From the NCBI GenBank assembly GCA_964057225.1, contig OZ059895.1, positions 18,877,688 through 18,941,687 of the forward strand: a stretch of DNA of 64,000 bases, given 5' to 3'. Origin of the DNA: Auanema rhodensis. Its lineage: Eukaryota > Nematoda > Chromadorea > Rhabditida > Rhabditidae. This document shows, one piece after another, positions 1 to 13,463 of the stretch. The notes beneath the pieces are model-generated. The model did no database searches. It was not told the origin of the DNA and was given only the letters and a program-made list of their open reading frames with translations. Made by a program: the position numbers and the translations under genes. Position 1 is the stretch's first letter. The number at the start of each line of letters is the position of its first letter.

Positions 1-473
1 AATGATGTTGTTAACGAATTGAAGATGCTGACGACCGAAAAAGAAAAAAAAAGAGTTCAACGGTTTCTAGCATTCTCTTTTTTTTGGTAATGAATGTCAA
101 ACTTATAGATTGGCGGAGCTTGAAAAGAAAGAAGCAAAATATCCTGATCTTTTAGCTAAATATAAAGCCAGCTTAATCAAAGCTGAAAAGGAGAAGGATG
201 AAAAAGAACTAGTTTTAGAAAGAAGAATAAGGTAATCTCTCAAGTATTTATTTTTAATCCAATAATGATTTAAGAGAAATCCAAGAATACTTTGGTTATT
301 GGATGGATCCAAAAGATCCTCGTTTTGAGGTTATGCTGCAACAAAAGGAAGCTGAAGAAAAGAAGGTTAGTTTATTCATATATATTCTTTTCTGAGCTTT
401 GTATTCTATTTAGGCTGAGAAAATGGCTAAGAGGTTAGAATTGCAAAAGAAGAAAATTGCTGAAATTGTTTAG
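1..473 (+). CDS. GADD45GIP1: Mitochondrial ribosomal protein mL64 (CRIF1/GADD45GIP1), C-terminal part
   Basis: The 5' end lies outside the window. Four exons, roughly 1-65, 112-232, 283-366 and 412-473, join across introns of about 45-50 bp into a basic, helical C-terminus that stops with TAG at 471-473. The diagnostic stretch is YFGYWMDPKDPRFEVMLQQK, which aligns with the GYQVDPRSARFQELLQ region of human CRIF1, followed by a Lys/Glu-rich helix ending KKIAEIV. mL64 is a metazoan subunit of the mitochondrial large ribosomal subunit near the polypeptide exit tunnel; in mammals a nuclear role has also been reported. The next gene on the same strand (ATE1) starts only 155 bp downstream, so the two could share a polycistronic transcript. 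Identity rests on the C-terminal motif alone. The exact donor of the first visible exon is inferred from reading frame. Confidence 0.75.
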
Positions 474-627
474 TTGTTGCAAAATATATTAGCTGTTGAT
501 AGATGAAATTATTTTTATAAATTTTTTTCACATTCGTTGTTGTTCCTTCATTATCTTGTATATTTCAATTTTCACTTACTTTGATCTGTGTTGATAAAGT
601 TCCATTATTCTTTTATTTCGTTATAGA

Positions 628-2772
<2,145 letters not shown>

Positions 2773-2775
2773 AAC

Positions 2776-2793
2776 ATATATATATATATATAT

Positions 2794-2857
<64 letters not shown>
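2776..2857. repeat. Compound (TA)n-(GA)n microsatellite
   Basis: About ten TA units followed by about thirty GA units, directly 3' of the ATE1 stop codon, so probably inside its 3' UTR. It is the first of many GA/CT tracts in the window. Confidence 0.97.
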
Positions 2858-2859
<2 letters not shown>

Positions 2860-3248
2860 TAAGAGAGACCAACCAATATGTATGTTTGCTACAGATTAAA
2901 AAAGTTTTGTATGTTAGCCTTCCTCTAATAGATTAGATTTTTCAAAATTCTACTAAAAATAATTTTCAATACTCTCAATACCATACGGAGCCTCTCATTG
3001 TTCTGTTTCGGACATTGAATACGGACTGCGGCCAATATTTGCTTTTCTCCTACCATTTTCGAGGCTGGTTAGCTGGCCTTTCTTGCTTCAAAGGTGTATA
3101 ATAGAAGAACTTATAATGTATTTAAACCAAAACGTTTATTATGGATATTAGCTGATTTACTTAAATCTTTTTTATGTTTTAAATGTGTGCAATTTTGTAA
3201 AATAAATATTGTGTAATTCTTTATATTTAAACTGTCTTCTTTCCTTCC

Positions 3249-3287
3249 GTATGCTGTATGCTATATGTATGCTGTATGCTGTATGCA
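3249..3287. repeat. GTATGCT heptamer minisatellite
   Basis: Five near-perfect copies of GTATGCT, with a four-base ATAT interruption after the second copy and a last copy that reads GTATGCA. It is short, local and intergenic. Confidence 0.85.
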
Positions 3288-3723
3288 GTCTTTCACAATG
3301 TTCGTTATCTGATTTCTGTTGCCCATAATTGTGTGGAATCAATCATCAGTGTATACCTATTGTGGTACGCGCTTAGGCGAGCTGGCCACTAATTATTTGC
3401 GGGTTCGACTAATATCCATCTACGTATATATTGATTGACAACAACAAATACGACACTTCAGCATTCTGCATTTTGATTTTAAAAAGATATAGACTCACAA
3501 TTATTTCAATGAAATATACGTTATAGAAGAAATTTACTTACTTATAAAAAAATTTTTTATCTGCATGTTTTGCTTAACTATTCATGTTCAATACGCTGAC
3601 GTGTCCAGTTTTAAGTCGGCGTGATTTTTGTCTTATCGTAGTTTTTTATTCGTCTAGTTTAATTATTTACTTATTGTATTTGTTATAACTTTGATGTTAA
3701 CTATAAATTGAATTATTTTAGCT

Positions 3724-5766
3724 ATGCGGCTCGCAACTATCATTTTATCATTAGTAGTGCTAGCTGCATCTCAAAATAGCCCAGTTTTCAAGAGATTCGA
3801 ATATAAACATTCATTCCGATCACCAAATCTTGCTCAAAGAGATGGATCTATTCCCTTCTGGCTTGTAAAACAACTTATTATTGCAAAAAAAATTATAAAT
3901 ATAACTCTAGGTAACTGGAGATGCGATTGCCTCTGGAGAGCAACTTCGTTTGGCTCCATCCATGAGAAGTAGGAAGGGTATTACTTGGAACAAGCGACCA
4001 ATGACCGAGAGTGAAAACTTCCAGGTTAGTATTTTGATACCTTATACAAACAAATTTTTCATTTGTTATTAAACTTAAAAGCAGTTTCTTTACACCTGTA
4101 TATCTATTAGATTGATGTAAGCCTCAAAATTACTGGTCAAGGTCGTATTGGTGCCGATGGTATGGCTATTTGGTAAGTGCATAACGTTTAGTTTTGTGTT
4201 GCATCTTTCCGTTTTCCAGGTACACAGCTCAAATGGGAACTCTTGGACCTGTATTCGGAGCCAACGATTTCTGGAGCGGTATGGGATTATTCCTTGACTC
4301 TTTCGATAATGACGGCCAAAAGAACAATCCTCAAGTTGCGGTTATGATGAACGATGGAACCCGCTCATACGATCATCACACAGATGGAGCTCAACAAATT
4401 CTCAATAGTACGTTTTTTGTTTTCATTATATGGAAGAGGAGATAATTCTCTGTTTTTTCAGGCTGTCAACGTGATTTCCGTAACAAACCCTACCCTGTTC
4501 GTGTTAGAATCGAATATTTGAAGAATATTCTCACTGTTCATGTTGACGATGGCATGCAACAAGTTCCACGTTACGAACTTTGCATGAGGTTTGAAATTCA
4601 GTTTTTGAAATTCCTTATTCTGATCACCCAGAGTTGAAAATGTTTATCTTCCACCCAATGGTTACTTCGGAGTTTCTGCCGCTACTGGAGGATTGGCCGG
4701 TAATTGGTTTTCAAGAAAATTATGCTATTTCAACTATTTTTATCAGATGATCATGACATTCTTGATTTCTCTGTGTCTTCTCTCTTCACTGAACAACAGA
4801 AGCCAGTTTCTGCCTCTCAGCTTCCTCATGATGAACGCCAAAAGTATGATGCTGAATTTGAACGCCAGAAGAAGGATTTCGAGGATGAACGTCAAAAGTT
4901 GGATATTCTTAATATGTTCTTAAAGTTTATTTTAACTGTGTAGGTTCAAAGAACAACACCCTGAGAAGGTTAAGGATGATGATGAATTCGATGATCCAAA
5001 CAAATATTACGAAGATGCTACTGCTAGAGAACTTCGTCTTATTTACGAGAGTCAAACCGCTATTCATCAAGTTCTCTTTCATATTCTAAAGTTATTTATG
5101 AATCTTTCATTCTAAGGTTATGCAACAAATGGATCAACGACTGAGTCAAATTCAACAAACTCAACTAAGTGGAGCAGCTCCACAACAAGGACAAGGTTAG
5201 TATATACATTTATAGTATTATTTAAGATATAAAATTCTAGTTCCACCTGCTGCTGGAGTAGCTGGATTCCAACAACATGAAAAGAACGAAGTTATGCAAT
5301 CTCTTAGAGATATATCTACTTCTATTAGAGATATGAAGCAATATGTTAATGAGATATTTACTAAAACTTATAATATGGAACAGAAGCTTGGCCAGGTTTG
5401 AAGATCTGTTCAAACAATTTTCAAATATTGAATTTTAAGGGCGGCGGAGGACAGGGAGTCCCTATCGACACAGGCATGTCTCAGAAGGTTGATAGTTTAA
5501 TTAATGAAATCAGAACTATCAGAGCCAACCAAGTTCCGGTATGCCATTGTAAAAACGTTTTGAAATTATTTTCGATATATTCAGGCTGCTGCTGGTGCTA
5601 ACTGTCCAAATATTAGCTGCGTTTCTTCTAGCCTATTCCTCACGATCATATTCATTCAAGCTTTGATAATTGTCACTGTAGTCTTCATCAGGTAAAATGA
5701 AATCTCGTATTTGTTAATAATCTCGTAAATTTCAGAAGTAAACCAGACAAAGCCAAATTCTACTAG
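3724..5766 (+). CDS. LMAN1: ERGIC-53/LMAN1-type L-type lectin cargo receptor
   Basis: A type I membrane lectin that cycles between ER and ERGIC/cis-Golgi and carries glycoproteins in COPII vesicles. The N-terminus MRLATIILSLVVLAAS is a signal peptide, followed by FKRFEYKHSFRSPNL, the canonical start of the lectin domain. The sugar/calcium site is conserved: SFDNDGQKNNP (the Asp/Asn Ca2+ ligands) and SYDHHTDGAQQ. SCQRDFRNKPYPVRVRIEY and FGVSAATGGLADDHD complete the fold. A Gln-rich coiled-coil stalk follows, then one membrane segment (LFLTIIFIQALIIVTVVFI) and a short cytosolic tail, RSKPDKAKFY. Human ERGIC-53 ends KKFF (di-lysine/di-Phe); here Lys-x-Lys and a terminal FY pair serve the same ER-exit/retrieval role by inference. 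About twelve exons with small introns. A TTTTAG lies two bases before the ATG. The C. elegans orthologue is ile-1. Confidence 0.94.
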
Positions 5767-6013
5767 GAAATGCATTAATGCTATTTATTGACTTAAAAAC
5801 TACTTCCTGTTCCTAACAATGTTTCATTTGCATATCATCTAAGAAATTAATTGTGGGCTACCTGCGTTGTTTCAAAATTGGGTATGGTATAAGGCTTAGA
5901 GTGTTGTGATTTTTCATGTTGTTTTTTTTCAAGGTGCGAAGTATAGTAAATTATTGTTAACTAAAATTATTTATTGCTAGATTATCTTAGAAAATATTCT
6001 AAAAAGAAACATA

Positions 6014-7510
6014 TTATTTCACCCGTCCAACTAAGGCATCTAAGCTTTCGTGCAGTACATTTGTCACAGGCTTTAGTTGTTCATCAACTCTTTTAAAATT
6101 ATCAATAATCTGAAAAAAAATATTTGTTAGTAGTGGCGATGATTCTGTCCAAGATACATTCTCTGCAAATTTGGATTCAAATATGCGAAATTCTTTGTCA
6201 AGTTGCAGTGTGTTGAGAATTTCTTTTAGCTTAGAAATGCTTTTGTCGTCCGATTTGCCAAAAGCATCCTGCAAGAAAAACTGTGAAAATCGGAAACAGA
6301 AAGAAAAAGAAAATTCAAATGACGTACCGTCCATTCTTTTAAAAGCTCTTTGTGATTTTGTAACTTCTGAACTGCTCGTACAGTCAACCACGTGCATTTT
6401 CCGTCTTTTAAATCTGTTCCTATTTTACCCGTAACTACAGGATCACCATATACATCAATAAAATCATCCTAAATGGAAAATCATCAGCTTATTTGCTTTA
6501 AAATTTCGACACACACCTGAGCTTGGAACAGAAAGCCGATCATATAACATAATTTTCGTGCATCATTGAATCCATTGTTGACATCAGCTAACTAAATATG
6601 TATCCAATGATAAGCAAAACAAGAAAATACAGAACTAATAAAGCCACTTCAACGGGAAGGAAATATGAGTAATGCGATGTTTTGAATTGAACCAATTTTT
6701 CATATCTGAAAGCCGATTGATATTAAGCCTTAAAAATAGGAGAAAAGACCTCTCCCAAGTAAATGAGGCCATGCGGTGTTGAGTATCACTATCCATAAAC
6801 TGTCCTAATACTGTGTTTCTTTGCGACTGAAGAAAATATAACACTGATGTTGCCATATAAAGAAACAACATACTCTGTTAAATGCATCCAATATTTTCTG
6901 TAAGTTAGGATGTGTAGGAATAACGTCACGAATAATTTCTTCAACGAAACTTTCGAGTAACAGAGCATCATTTATAGCCCCAAATCCTATATTTGGCTGA
7001 AAATTAAAAAAAAACAATAATAGAAGAGAAACAGAAGACAACTAAAGCATTGCAGGTTCTGCAAATACCAAACATACAGTTTTATACCAGCAAGGTTTTC
7101 CTCGTCGAGTTTCTGATTCATCCATAATATCATCCAAAATAAGATAAGATGATTGAACCTTTAATAAATCTATGACAAAATATTACTTTTGATTCAATCT
7201 TCACCATTTCCATTGTCGCAACAACTTGAGCAACTCTATCAATCTCATCAGGAGTAGAAAAAGGTTTTATAGCTTGAAACGTTTGAAGAGATAAAGAAGG
7301 TCGAGCATATTTACCCCCAATCACTGTTTTATTAAAAACCTAGAATTCAATTAAAATAGAAAAGTTATTAGATAACTTATTACTACCATTTTTGACCTAT
7401 ACAAAACAATATCATGTTCCATAGAATCAGCTGAGAATCTAGAGGAAGTTAAACTAACAAATCTCTGTCTTACTACTTTTAAAGCATTTTCTATCACAAC
7501 TTTTCGCATC
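6014..7510 (-). CDS. FDPS: Farnesyl diphosphate synthase (FPPS)
   Basis: Condenses IPP with DMAPP and GPP to make C15 farnesyl diphosphate for prenylation, dolichol and quinones (nematodes do not make sterols de novo). Both Asp-rich Mg2+ motifs are intact: the first is [20 protein letters not shown], the second [14 protein letters not shown]. Between them lie [15 protein letters not shown], containing the conserved Lys-Thr that contacts substrate, and after them [17 protein letters not shown], typical of FPPS rather than GGPPS. The protein ends [13 protein letters not shown]. The start codon ATGCGAAAAG at 7510 is preceded immediately by CTCAG, a perfect trans- or cis-splice acceptor. It lies 150 bp downstream of the WAVE stop on the same strand, so it could be the second cistron of an operon. 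Several introns use weak donors (for example GTTCTG). Confidence 0.93.
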
Positions 7511-7660
7511 TGAGACAGGTGTATGTTTAAAGTTGTTTCATTTAGATCTAGATATATTTATAGCTGGAACTCATACCAAGTAAGATCGAGGGGAAAAGAA
7601 CATAGTTTATTTATAATGAGCAAAGTTTATAGCATATACAGTAAAAATTGAATTAATAAA

Positions 7661-9345
7661 TTAATCTTCCCATTCATCATCATCGCCCTCGCTGCTCTGG
7701 GAATCATCTTCATTTCCTAGAACATGTTCCATTCTTCTTTTAAGAATAGCAGCTACGTCATTTTGTTCCGTGGCCACTCGTTCTGCTTCTTCTTCTTCTG
7801 CTCGACGAACTTTTTTCAGTTCGAACCCTTTTCTAATTTGAGATAACAAATCACCCCTAGGATCTGCTTCTCTTTGCTCCTCTTTCTTATTTTCCTCGCT
7901 CTAAAATAAATCAATAAGCACATATTTAAATACAAAAAAATTACGAGAACAGAAGATACAGCAAAGGTAGCAGCATTTGAAGATGGAAGAACCAGGGGAG
8001 GTGGAGGAGGTGGAGGAGGTGGTGGAGGAGGTACCTGATATGTTTAATAATAAAATATAAACCTTAAAGAAAAAACATACCATTTGATTATCACTTGGAA
8101 CAAACTGAATATTATTCTGAGGAGGAGCTGGAATTTGCTGAACAATAGAAGTGTGCATAAGTGGTGGGGGTGGAGGTGGCAAATCATCATCGTCGTCAAT
8201 AGATAACAAAGACAAATCAGGAGGTGGTAAATCTCTCTGAAGAAAAAAATGTACTTAGTATGAATGCCTGCATATTAAAAGACCTTAATAGTTGTAGAAC
8301 AGGGAGGAGGTTTGTTATCCATAGGTGGAGCATGCACACTCATACCGGGTGGAGGAAGAAGGGAAGAATTCGCTTGGAACTGAACGTAAACAGAACATAG
8401 ACATGGTTACAAGGGGAATAATGTATACCTGTTGATATTGATTCTGCGGCCTTTTTAACTGAAGACCTATAGCTTGTGGAGCTTGATATTCCTCTGGGAA
8501 AGATAAAGCACCGACTGGATTTCGAATGGAAGAAGTATATCTATAATAAACTTATTCTTGTTCAAAGAGGATGTATTTCAGACCTGTTAGTCGAGGGGCG
8601 AGCAAAATCTTGTTGCTGTTCATTAACTGCTCGTCGTTTCTTCTTCGGACTTTTATTACCATCTGTAGGAGATTTCACACGTTTTTTGGTGTCAACATCC
8701 TAGAAATAAAAAAATAATAACAAAAGCATTGTAAAAAAATAAGAAACCTTAAGCATTTCTTTCCTCCACAATTTGAAGAAAAATGAAGGATCAGTATAAA
8801 ATGATAATCCATTAATACTAGGATCATCCCTAACAAAAATGCAATTTTGAACATATAGAACATTCAATACTACCTATAAGGATTTAAAGCATCTAGATTC
8901 GGTGGACGATCACACTTTGTATACGCATCTGTTAAAGAAATTGGTAAAGTACTACGATCTAACGTATGCTGATCAACAAGCATTGAACTTTTGAATGCTT
9001 TTCTCATCTGAACCTCCCCGAGAGTGGCTGAAATAAAATCAAATATAATCAAGAAATTAGAAAAACACAAATACTTTGTTCGTTATTTGAATCCAATTGA
9101 GAAACTTTGCTGCGTACTCGTTCAATACGTTGTTCCAGAACATTAGATTTGTGCTCAAGCTTCATGGCATCAAGATAAATTTCTCCAAAAATATGTTCAG
9201 CATGCTTGCTTAGTGAACTTAATTGTCGAATAAGATTGGCTAGGGTTCCGTTAGCAACACACTGTAGCTCATCGTGCTGAAGACCATAAGGAATTCTGCC
9301 TCGACTTACATTAACAGGTGATACGGCTCTTTTCACCAGTGGCAT
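7661..9345 (-). CDS. WASF: WAVE/WASF actin-nucleation-promoting factor
   Basis: Subunit of the WAVE regulatory complex that activates Arp2/3 downstream of Rac. The SCAR homology domain is unmistakable: MPLVKRAVSPVNVSRG, then ELQCVANGTLANLIRQLSSL, SKHAEHIFGEIY and QMRKAFKSSMLVDQHTLDRS. A basic segment (SPKKKRRAVNEQQQ) follows, then a proline-rich region encoded by CCA/CCT runs around 8000-8370, and a C-terminal WCA module: GDLLSQIRKGFELKKV (WH2), a central helix, and an acidic tail ending GDDDEWED, with the terminal Trp that binds Arp2/3. The start ATG at 9345 has TTCTTCAG four bases upstream. Compared with the human WASF1 the proline-rich linker is short. The C. elegans orthologue is wve-1. 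The FPPS gene follows after 150 bp. Confidence 0.95.
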
Positions 9346-9810
9346 TACCTGAAGAATACTGATAAAAATTAACTTCAGTTCATAAAGCAATAAAGAGAAA
9401 ATGTAAAGAGCATCAAATTTGCATTTGTCTATTCTTCAAACTAGTGCGGTTAACCTGAATATAAAAACAAGGTCATAACTTCGAGAGAACTTATAAAACC
9501 AGTTTATAACCTTTTGAAAAAAACACAATTTTAAAACGTATTCAACCTGGCATACACTATTCTATTATTATCATCATTATTAATAGCTAGATTTAAGTAT
9601 AACTTTATGATAAAAGCATGATTCACTATGAATAAGCTTTAAAGTTGATGTTGAAGGACTGTATTTTTAGCATTAGGTCTTATGTATATTAAATTTATGT
9701 GTTAACACTGGTTCTTCAACTGTATTTAGAGAATATGATATATACAAAAGATATGGAATCGATTTGGCATTCTATTATACAATTAAAAAATTCCACTGAA
9801 AAATCACATA

Positions 9811-9838
9811 TTATATATATATATATATATATATATAA
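9811..9838. repeat. (TA)n microsatellite
   Basis: An uninterrupted TA run of about fourteen units in the WAVE/RRM intergenic region. Confidence 0.95.
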
Positions 9839-10049
9839 CTGTTTTCTTCAGTAATGCCTGATAAATTCAATTTTTACTTAATTTTAAAATTCTATAACAT
9901 CCAAAATAGTCATCAAGATTAAATATATAGTTATAATTATTTCATATGCATGCTATTGGGTAGCGGATAGAATTTCAAATAAAACATTTATAAACACACT
10001 ACATTGCGAATTATTTGACCTATTGCAGTCGATTCAAATGGCAAATAGA

Positions 10050-10145
10050 AACTCTAGAGCGGTGCGAGCGGTCGACGGAATTCAGGCGCCTTCTGCACGA
10101 GACCTAGCACGTCCGGACATACCCTCGACGCGTGTCACAAGTCAG
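10050..10145. promoter_or_regulatory. GC-rich island upstream of the RRM gene
   Basis: About 95 bp with many CpG dinucleotides in otherwise strongly AT-rich DNA, ending about 40 bp before the ATG of the RRM gene. It contains several six-base palindromes (TCTAGA, GTCGAC, GAATTC, GGCGCC, TCCGGA, ACGCGT). It could be a core promoter or 5' UTR segment. No functional element is proven. Confidence 0.35.
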
Positions 10146-10185
10146 AATCCTACCCGAGAAGCAAATTTTCTCTTCGTCTGTTAAA

Positions 10186-10922
10186 ATGGAAGCTCCACAA
10201 CCACAACAATCTCAACGTTTTGCTGTTTATGGTTAGTGAAGTTTTTGTTGATAATATCGGTGTTCTCATTGGTCTCGCCTTCGAAAACTGTCCGATATTA
10301 CAGGATTGTCTGCTCTATATGGCTAAGTATGAGAGTTAAAATGCTACGAGTAGCCCATGACAGGATGGAATAAAGGACTGATGTCTGAAGGAGCCGGTGG
10401 CACAAACGGTATTAACTTAACTGAGTGATGTCACTTGAATCAAAAAAATTGTGCCATTTTTGTTGTCCCACCATTAATCCAGGGATTTGTAGACAATTCC
10501 TTGTTGTAGCTTTCAGTTAGGTTAGGTTAGGTTAGGGGAAATGTTTCTAAGGCCTTCTAACTGCCTTCTCAGTTTGAGCTACTCTGGTTGTGGTTTTTCT
10601 AATTGTTCCTTAGGGCTGTTTCATCACGTTAATATATATTTTCAGTTGGAAATATTCCATATCAAACTAATCCCGAAGAAATTGCTATGTTCTTCGGTCA
10701 GGCCGGTCTTGTTTCTAACGTAAGGTATGTTATCGTTATCTTTGTTACATTTTTGCTATTTTGATTATTTATAGAATCATCTATGATCGCGATAACGGAC
10801 GTTCCAAGGGATTCGGATTCTGTGAATTTGCCGAAGAAGCAGGAGCTAAGTATGCTGTTGATCACCTTAATGGTCAGGATTTCCACGGCCGTTCCATTCG
10901 TGTTAATTGGGCTAATAAGTAA
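10186..10922 (+). CDS. Short single-RRM RNA-binding protein (CstF-64-like RRM)
   Basis: Three exons give a protein of about 90 residues that is almost entirely one RNA recognition motif. A Gln-rich leader (MEAPQPQQSQRFAVY) is followed by RNP2 VGNIPYQT and RNP1 SKGFGFCEF, then AVDHLNGQDFHGRSIRVNW, ending at ANK. The RRM resembles that of cleavage stimulation factor 64, but the hinge and C-terminal domains of CstF-64 are absent. Very small RRM proteins of this kind occur in nematodes, so the length may be natural. The first intron (about 10232-10645) is unusually long for this neighbourhood and contains four GTTAG units. The final codons AATAAGTAAATATG also form a plausible splice donor, so a longer isoform cannot be excluded. 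Codon choice leans to C/G-ending codons in the last exon, as in highly expressed genes. APE1 follows 163 bp downstream. Confidence 0.8.
10516..10535. repeat. (GTTAG)4 telomere-like pentamer run within an intron
   Basis: Four exact GTTAG units followed by GGG in intron 1 of the RRM gene. The phase reads as TTAGG, the arthropod-type telomere unit, not the TTAGGC typical of nematodes. Confidence 0.8.
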
Positions 10923-11085
10923 ATATGCACGCATCTGTTAATCTGTAAACAAAGCAATTAATAAAAAATCTCTCCTTTTAACTGTTTAATTTCGCAATGG
11001 TAATAACCTGCAATAATGTTGGGAGCAGCCACCTAAGAAACAAATCTTTCTTTAGTTGTTCGCTTTGAAGAGATTTATTCTAGCA

Positions 11086-12520
11086 ATGCCCAAAAGATCA
11101 GCTAAATCACCGGTTGGATTTGCTCGTTTTTGGCTTCGAAAGTTGTTTTCTAGGCTCGGCTAGCACCTATTTTTTCTAAGAAATCAAAGTCTGAAGTAGA
11201 CGACGGAAGAGAGAATGATACAAAGATTACTGAAAAAGAAGAGATAGCTTCACCCGAAAAAATAGTTGATATTGTTACAAAAGATAAGAACAACATCTTG
11301 CCGGTTACTTTTGCCAAATTGCTTATATAACTATCATAAGTTTGGTTCAGGCTGCTCCTATTTTCCCGAAGGAAAAAACTGAGAAATCGGAATTGGAAGA
11401 TGCGGAGAAAACCGACGCAGATAACGCTAGCGAAGAAGAAGTAACGAAGTCAAAGAGTGTTTCTGAAACTGACAAGAAAGAGAGACAGTGGACATTTCTG
11501 AGTTGGAACGTGGCTGGATTACGTGCGATTGCAAAGGTGAAGTTCACGTTCGCTTTGATATGTCTTTTTATATTTCAGAAGAACAGCCACAAAGAATTCA
11601 ATAAAGAAAAGGCTGATATCTTATTTTTTTCTGAAATTAAATGTAAGGAATGGCCTGTAGATCTAGAGAGTGATTTCAAGGTTTGTGATTTCATGAAACT
11701 AAGATATTTTTCATTTTTTAAAGAGTTATCATAAGACATTAGTAGTTTCATCCGAGAAGAATGGTGGATATGCTGGAGTTGCTCTTCTAAGTAAAATGAA
11801 ACCTTTAAAGGTCTTTTATAAATATTTTCATATAATATCAATCTTATGTTAAGGTGTGGAAAGGAATAAGTGATTCTGAATTTGATAAAGAAGGTCGTAT
11901 GGTTATTGCCGAATATCCCAATTTTTATTTTATTGGATGTTATGTTCCAAACAGTGGCAGAGGTCTTGTTAATCTACCAAAGAGAGAACAGTGGGAAACC
12001 CTATTTCTCAGTAAAATTAAAGAACTTGATGAGAAAAAGCCTGTAATATATGCTGGTGACTTAAATGTTGCTCATAATGAAATTGGTAACCTATATTATT
12101 ATTTTGTACTTCATTGTGTTGTATTTAGATCTTGCAAATCCTGCATCAAATAGAAACAAAACACCAGGCTTTACTGATCAAGAAAGAGAATGGTTCTCTA
12201 ATTTACTCAATGCTGGATTCAAAGTTACTTATTTAACTTTTTTGTTTGAAATTTGGAAAAGTTTTAGGATAGTTATCGTGAGCTCCACCCCGACGGCAAA
12301 GATTATTCCTTCTGGAGTTACATGGGAGGTGCTCGTTCTCGCAACATTGGCTGGAGATTAGATTATTATGTGGTTAGTAACAGAATTATGGAAAAGGTAT
12401 GTGTTTCAATTTCAATTTCATGATCTCATCTCAAGTTTCTTTCAGATTTCGAAAAGTGAAATCCAAACCGATGTCATGGGTAGTGATCATGCTCCTGTAT
12501 ATTTAAGTATCACTATCTAA
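11086..12520 (+). CDS. APEX1: AP endonuclease APE1/EXO-3 (exonuclease III family)
   Basis: Cleaves the backbone 5' of abasic sites in base-excision repair in the nucleus. The N-terminus MPKRSAKSP resembles vertebrate APE1 (MPKR) and is followed by a long Lys/Glu/Asp-rich linker, presumably disordered and with nuclear localisation. The EEP nuclease domain has all family motifs: TFLSWNVAGLRAIAK (metal-binding Asn), ILFFSEIKCKEWP (catalytic Glu), GCYVPNSGRGL (Tyr), IYAGDLNVAHNEI (Asp/Asn), GWRLDYYVVS, and SDHAPVYLSI (Asp-His). No catalytic residue is missing. Nine or so exons have short introns. The ATG follows TATTCTAG by two bases. The gene converges on CHMP2 with only 92 bp between stop codons. 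The redox-active Cys65 context of mammals is not preserved in the aligned SWNVAGLR segment. Confidence 0.95.
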
Positions 12521-12612
12521 GCTGTGTCATATACGTTGATTGAGATCTCATTTTTGTTGCTGTACATTGTGAACAATTTGCATAGTAAATCAATGGTCCT
12601 CGACAATTTTTC

Positions 12613-13463
12613 TTATTCGCGTAACCTGGCAAGCATTCTCTCTACATCGTCCTCAGCTGACGTTGATCCTGGTGCCATGTTATCATTCACTTTTGGCAAG
12701 TTATAAAGCTGAAAGAATAAGACAAGTAATATCGATGACATTTGATATTCACTACCTTCTCATTCACTTCAATTCCAATTTCATCCAATACTTGAGAGAC
12801 AATTCTGTTCTGTTCTTCCTCATCACCCGGCTCATCAAACATGCTTTCTAATGTGCTATTAATCATCTAAAACTTTATATTAAAAATGTAATACAATAAT
12901 AGTACTACTTCTTCACTCATATCCATCTTATCTTTGGCCATTTGAAATTCTTTCATATTTTTAGCCATTGCCGGTAATGGGTTTAGTTTATCAACAGCTT
13001 GCATAGTTTTCGCTGTACTTGCCATGACACCAGCCATACGATTCATGCTGTACATGTTTCTTTGAATATAAAAGGGTTATCATATCATATGAGGTAGAGT
13101 TCTCACTTGTTTTGAAGTTCAACTCCTGTAAGATTAGCACTCATTTGGACACTCTTAGTACGTTGATTACGCATGTTGACTAATTGCTTAGCAAGCTTCG
13201 CACATACTTCTTTTTGACCTTGTTTGGCATACATTTTAATTTGAGCTTCCTAATCATTAAACAAAGGGTGTTCCATAGAAGAATGAGTAAAAGTTACCAA
13301 TTCTTTTTCTCGTCGTTCCATTTGTCTTCGATCGCTTTCTAGTTCTCGATTAGCTTTACGAACAATTCGGGTATTCGCACGCATTTCCTCTTAATTCATA
13401 AAAAGTATTACTGAAAAAAATAAAAAACATACCCTTTGGATCTGGCTTATTAAACCAATTCAT
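12613..13463 (-). CDS. CHMP2: ESCRT-III subunit CHMP2 (CHMP2B-like)
   Basis: A Snf7-family charged helical protein that polymerises on membranes for multivesicular-body formation, cytokinesis and membrane repair, and recruits VPS4. It starts MNWFNKPDPKEEMRAN, then the basic alpha1-alpha2 hairpin (MYAKQGQKEVCAKLAKQLVN), MNRMAGVMASTAKTMQAVDK, MDMSEEMINSTLESMFDEP and SQVLDEIGIEV, and ends with the acidic MIT-interacting motif VERMLARLRE. MAGVMASTAKTMQAV and the QVLDEIGIEV segment are closer to CHMP2B than CHMP2A; the N-terminal region has CHMP2A-like features. About seven small exons. Nematodes usually carry one CHMP2 gene (vps-2), so the A/B label is tentative. Its size (about 210 aa) is typical. 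Confidence 0.9.

Larger units (their letters stand above)
2773..3723. other. Intergenic region between ATE1 and ERGIC-53 genes
   Basis: No supportable gene. It holds a compound TA/GA microsatellite (2776-2857), a heptamer minisatellite of GTATGCT (about 3249-3287), an AATAAA-type polyadenylation candidate near 3200, and AT-rich sequence leading to a TTTTAG acceptor-like site directly before the next ATG at 3724. A short open frame over the GA repeat encodes only an RE dipeptide repeat and is not credible. Confidence 0.6.
9346..10185. other. Divergent intergenic/promoter region between WAVE and RRM genes
   Basis: Divergent 5' flanks. AT-rich, with a (TA)14 tract at 9811-9838, followed close to the RRM gene by an abrupt GC-rich patch at about 10050-10145. 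No gene is supportable here. Confidence 0.6.

Noticed and set aside
3361-3425. Possible tRNA-like sequence (GGTTCGACTAATATCC with an A-box-like stretch)
   Set aside because: The B-box match is imperfect and the flanks do not form acceptor, anticodon and T stems.
11347-11547. Antisense open frame across the APE1 linker exon
   Set aside because: A shadow of the real + strand coding exon; no independent evidence.
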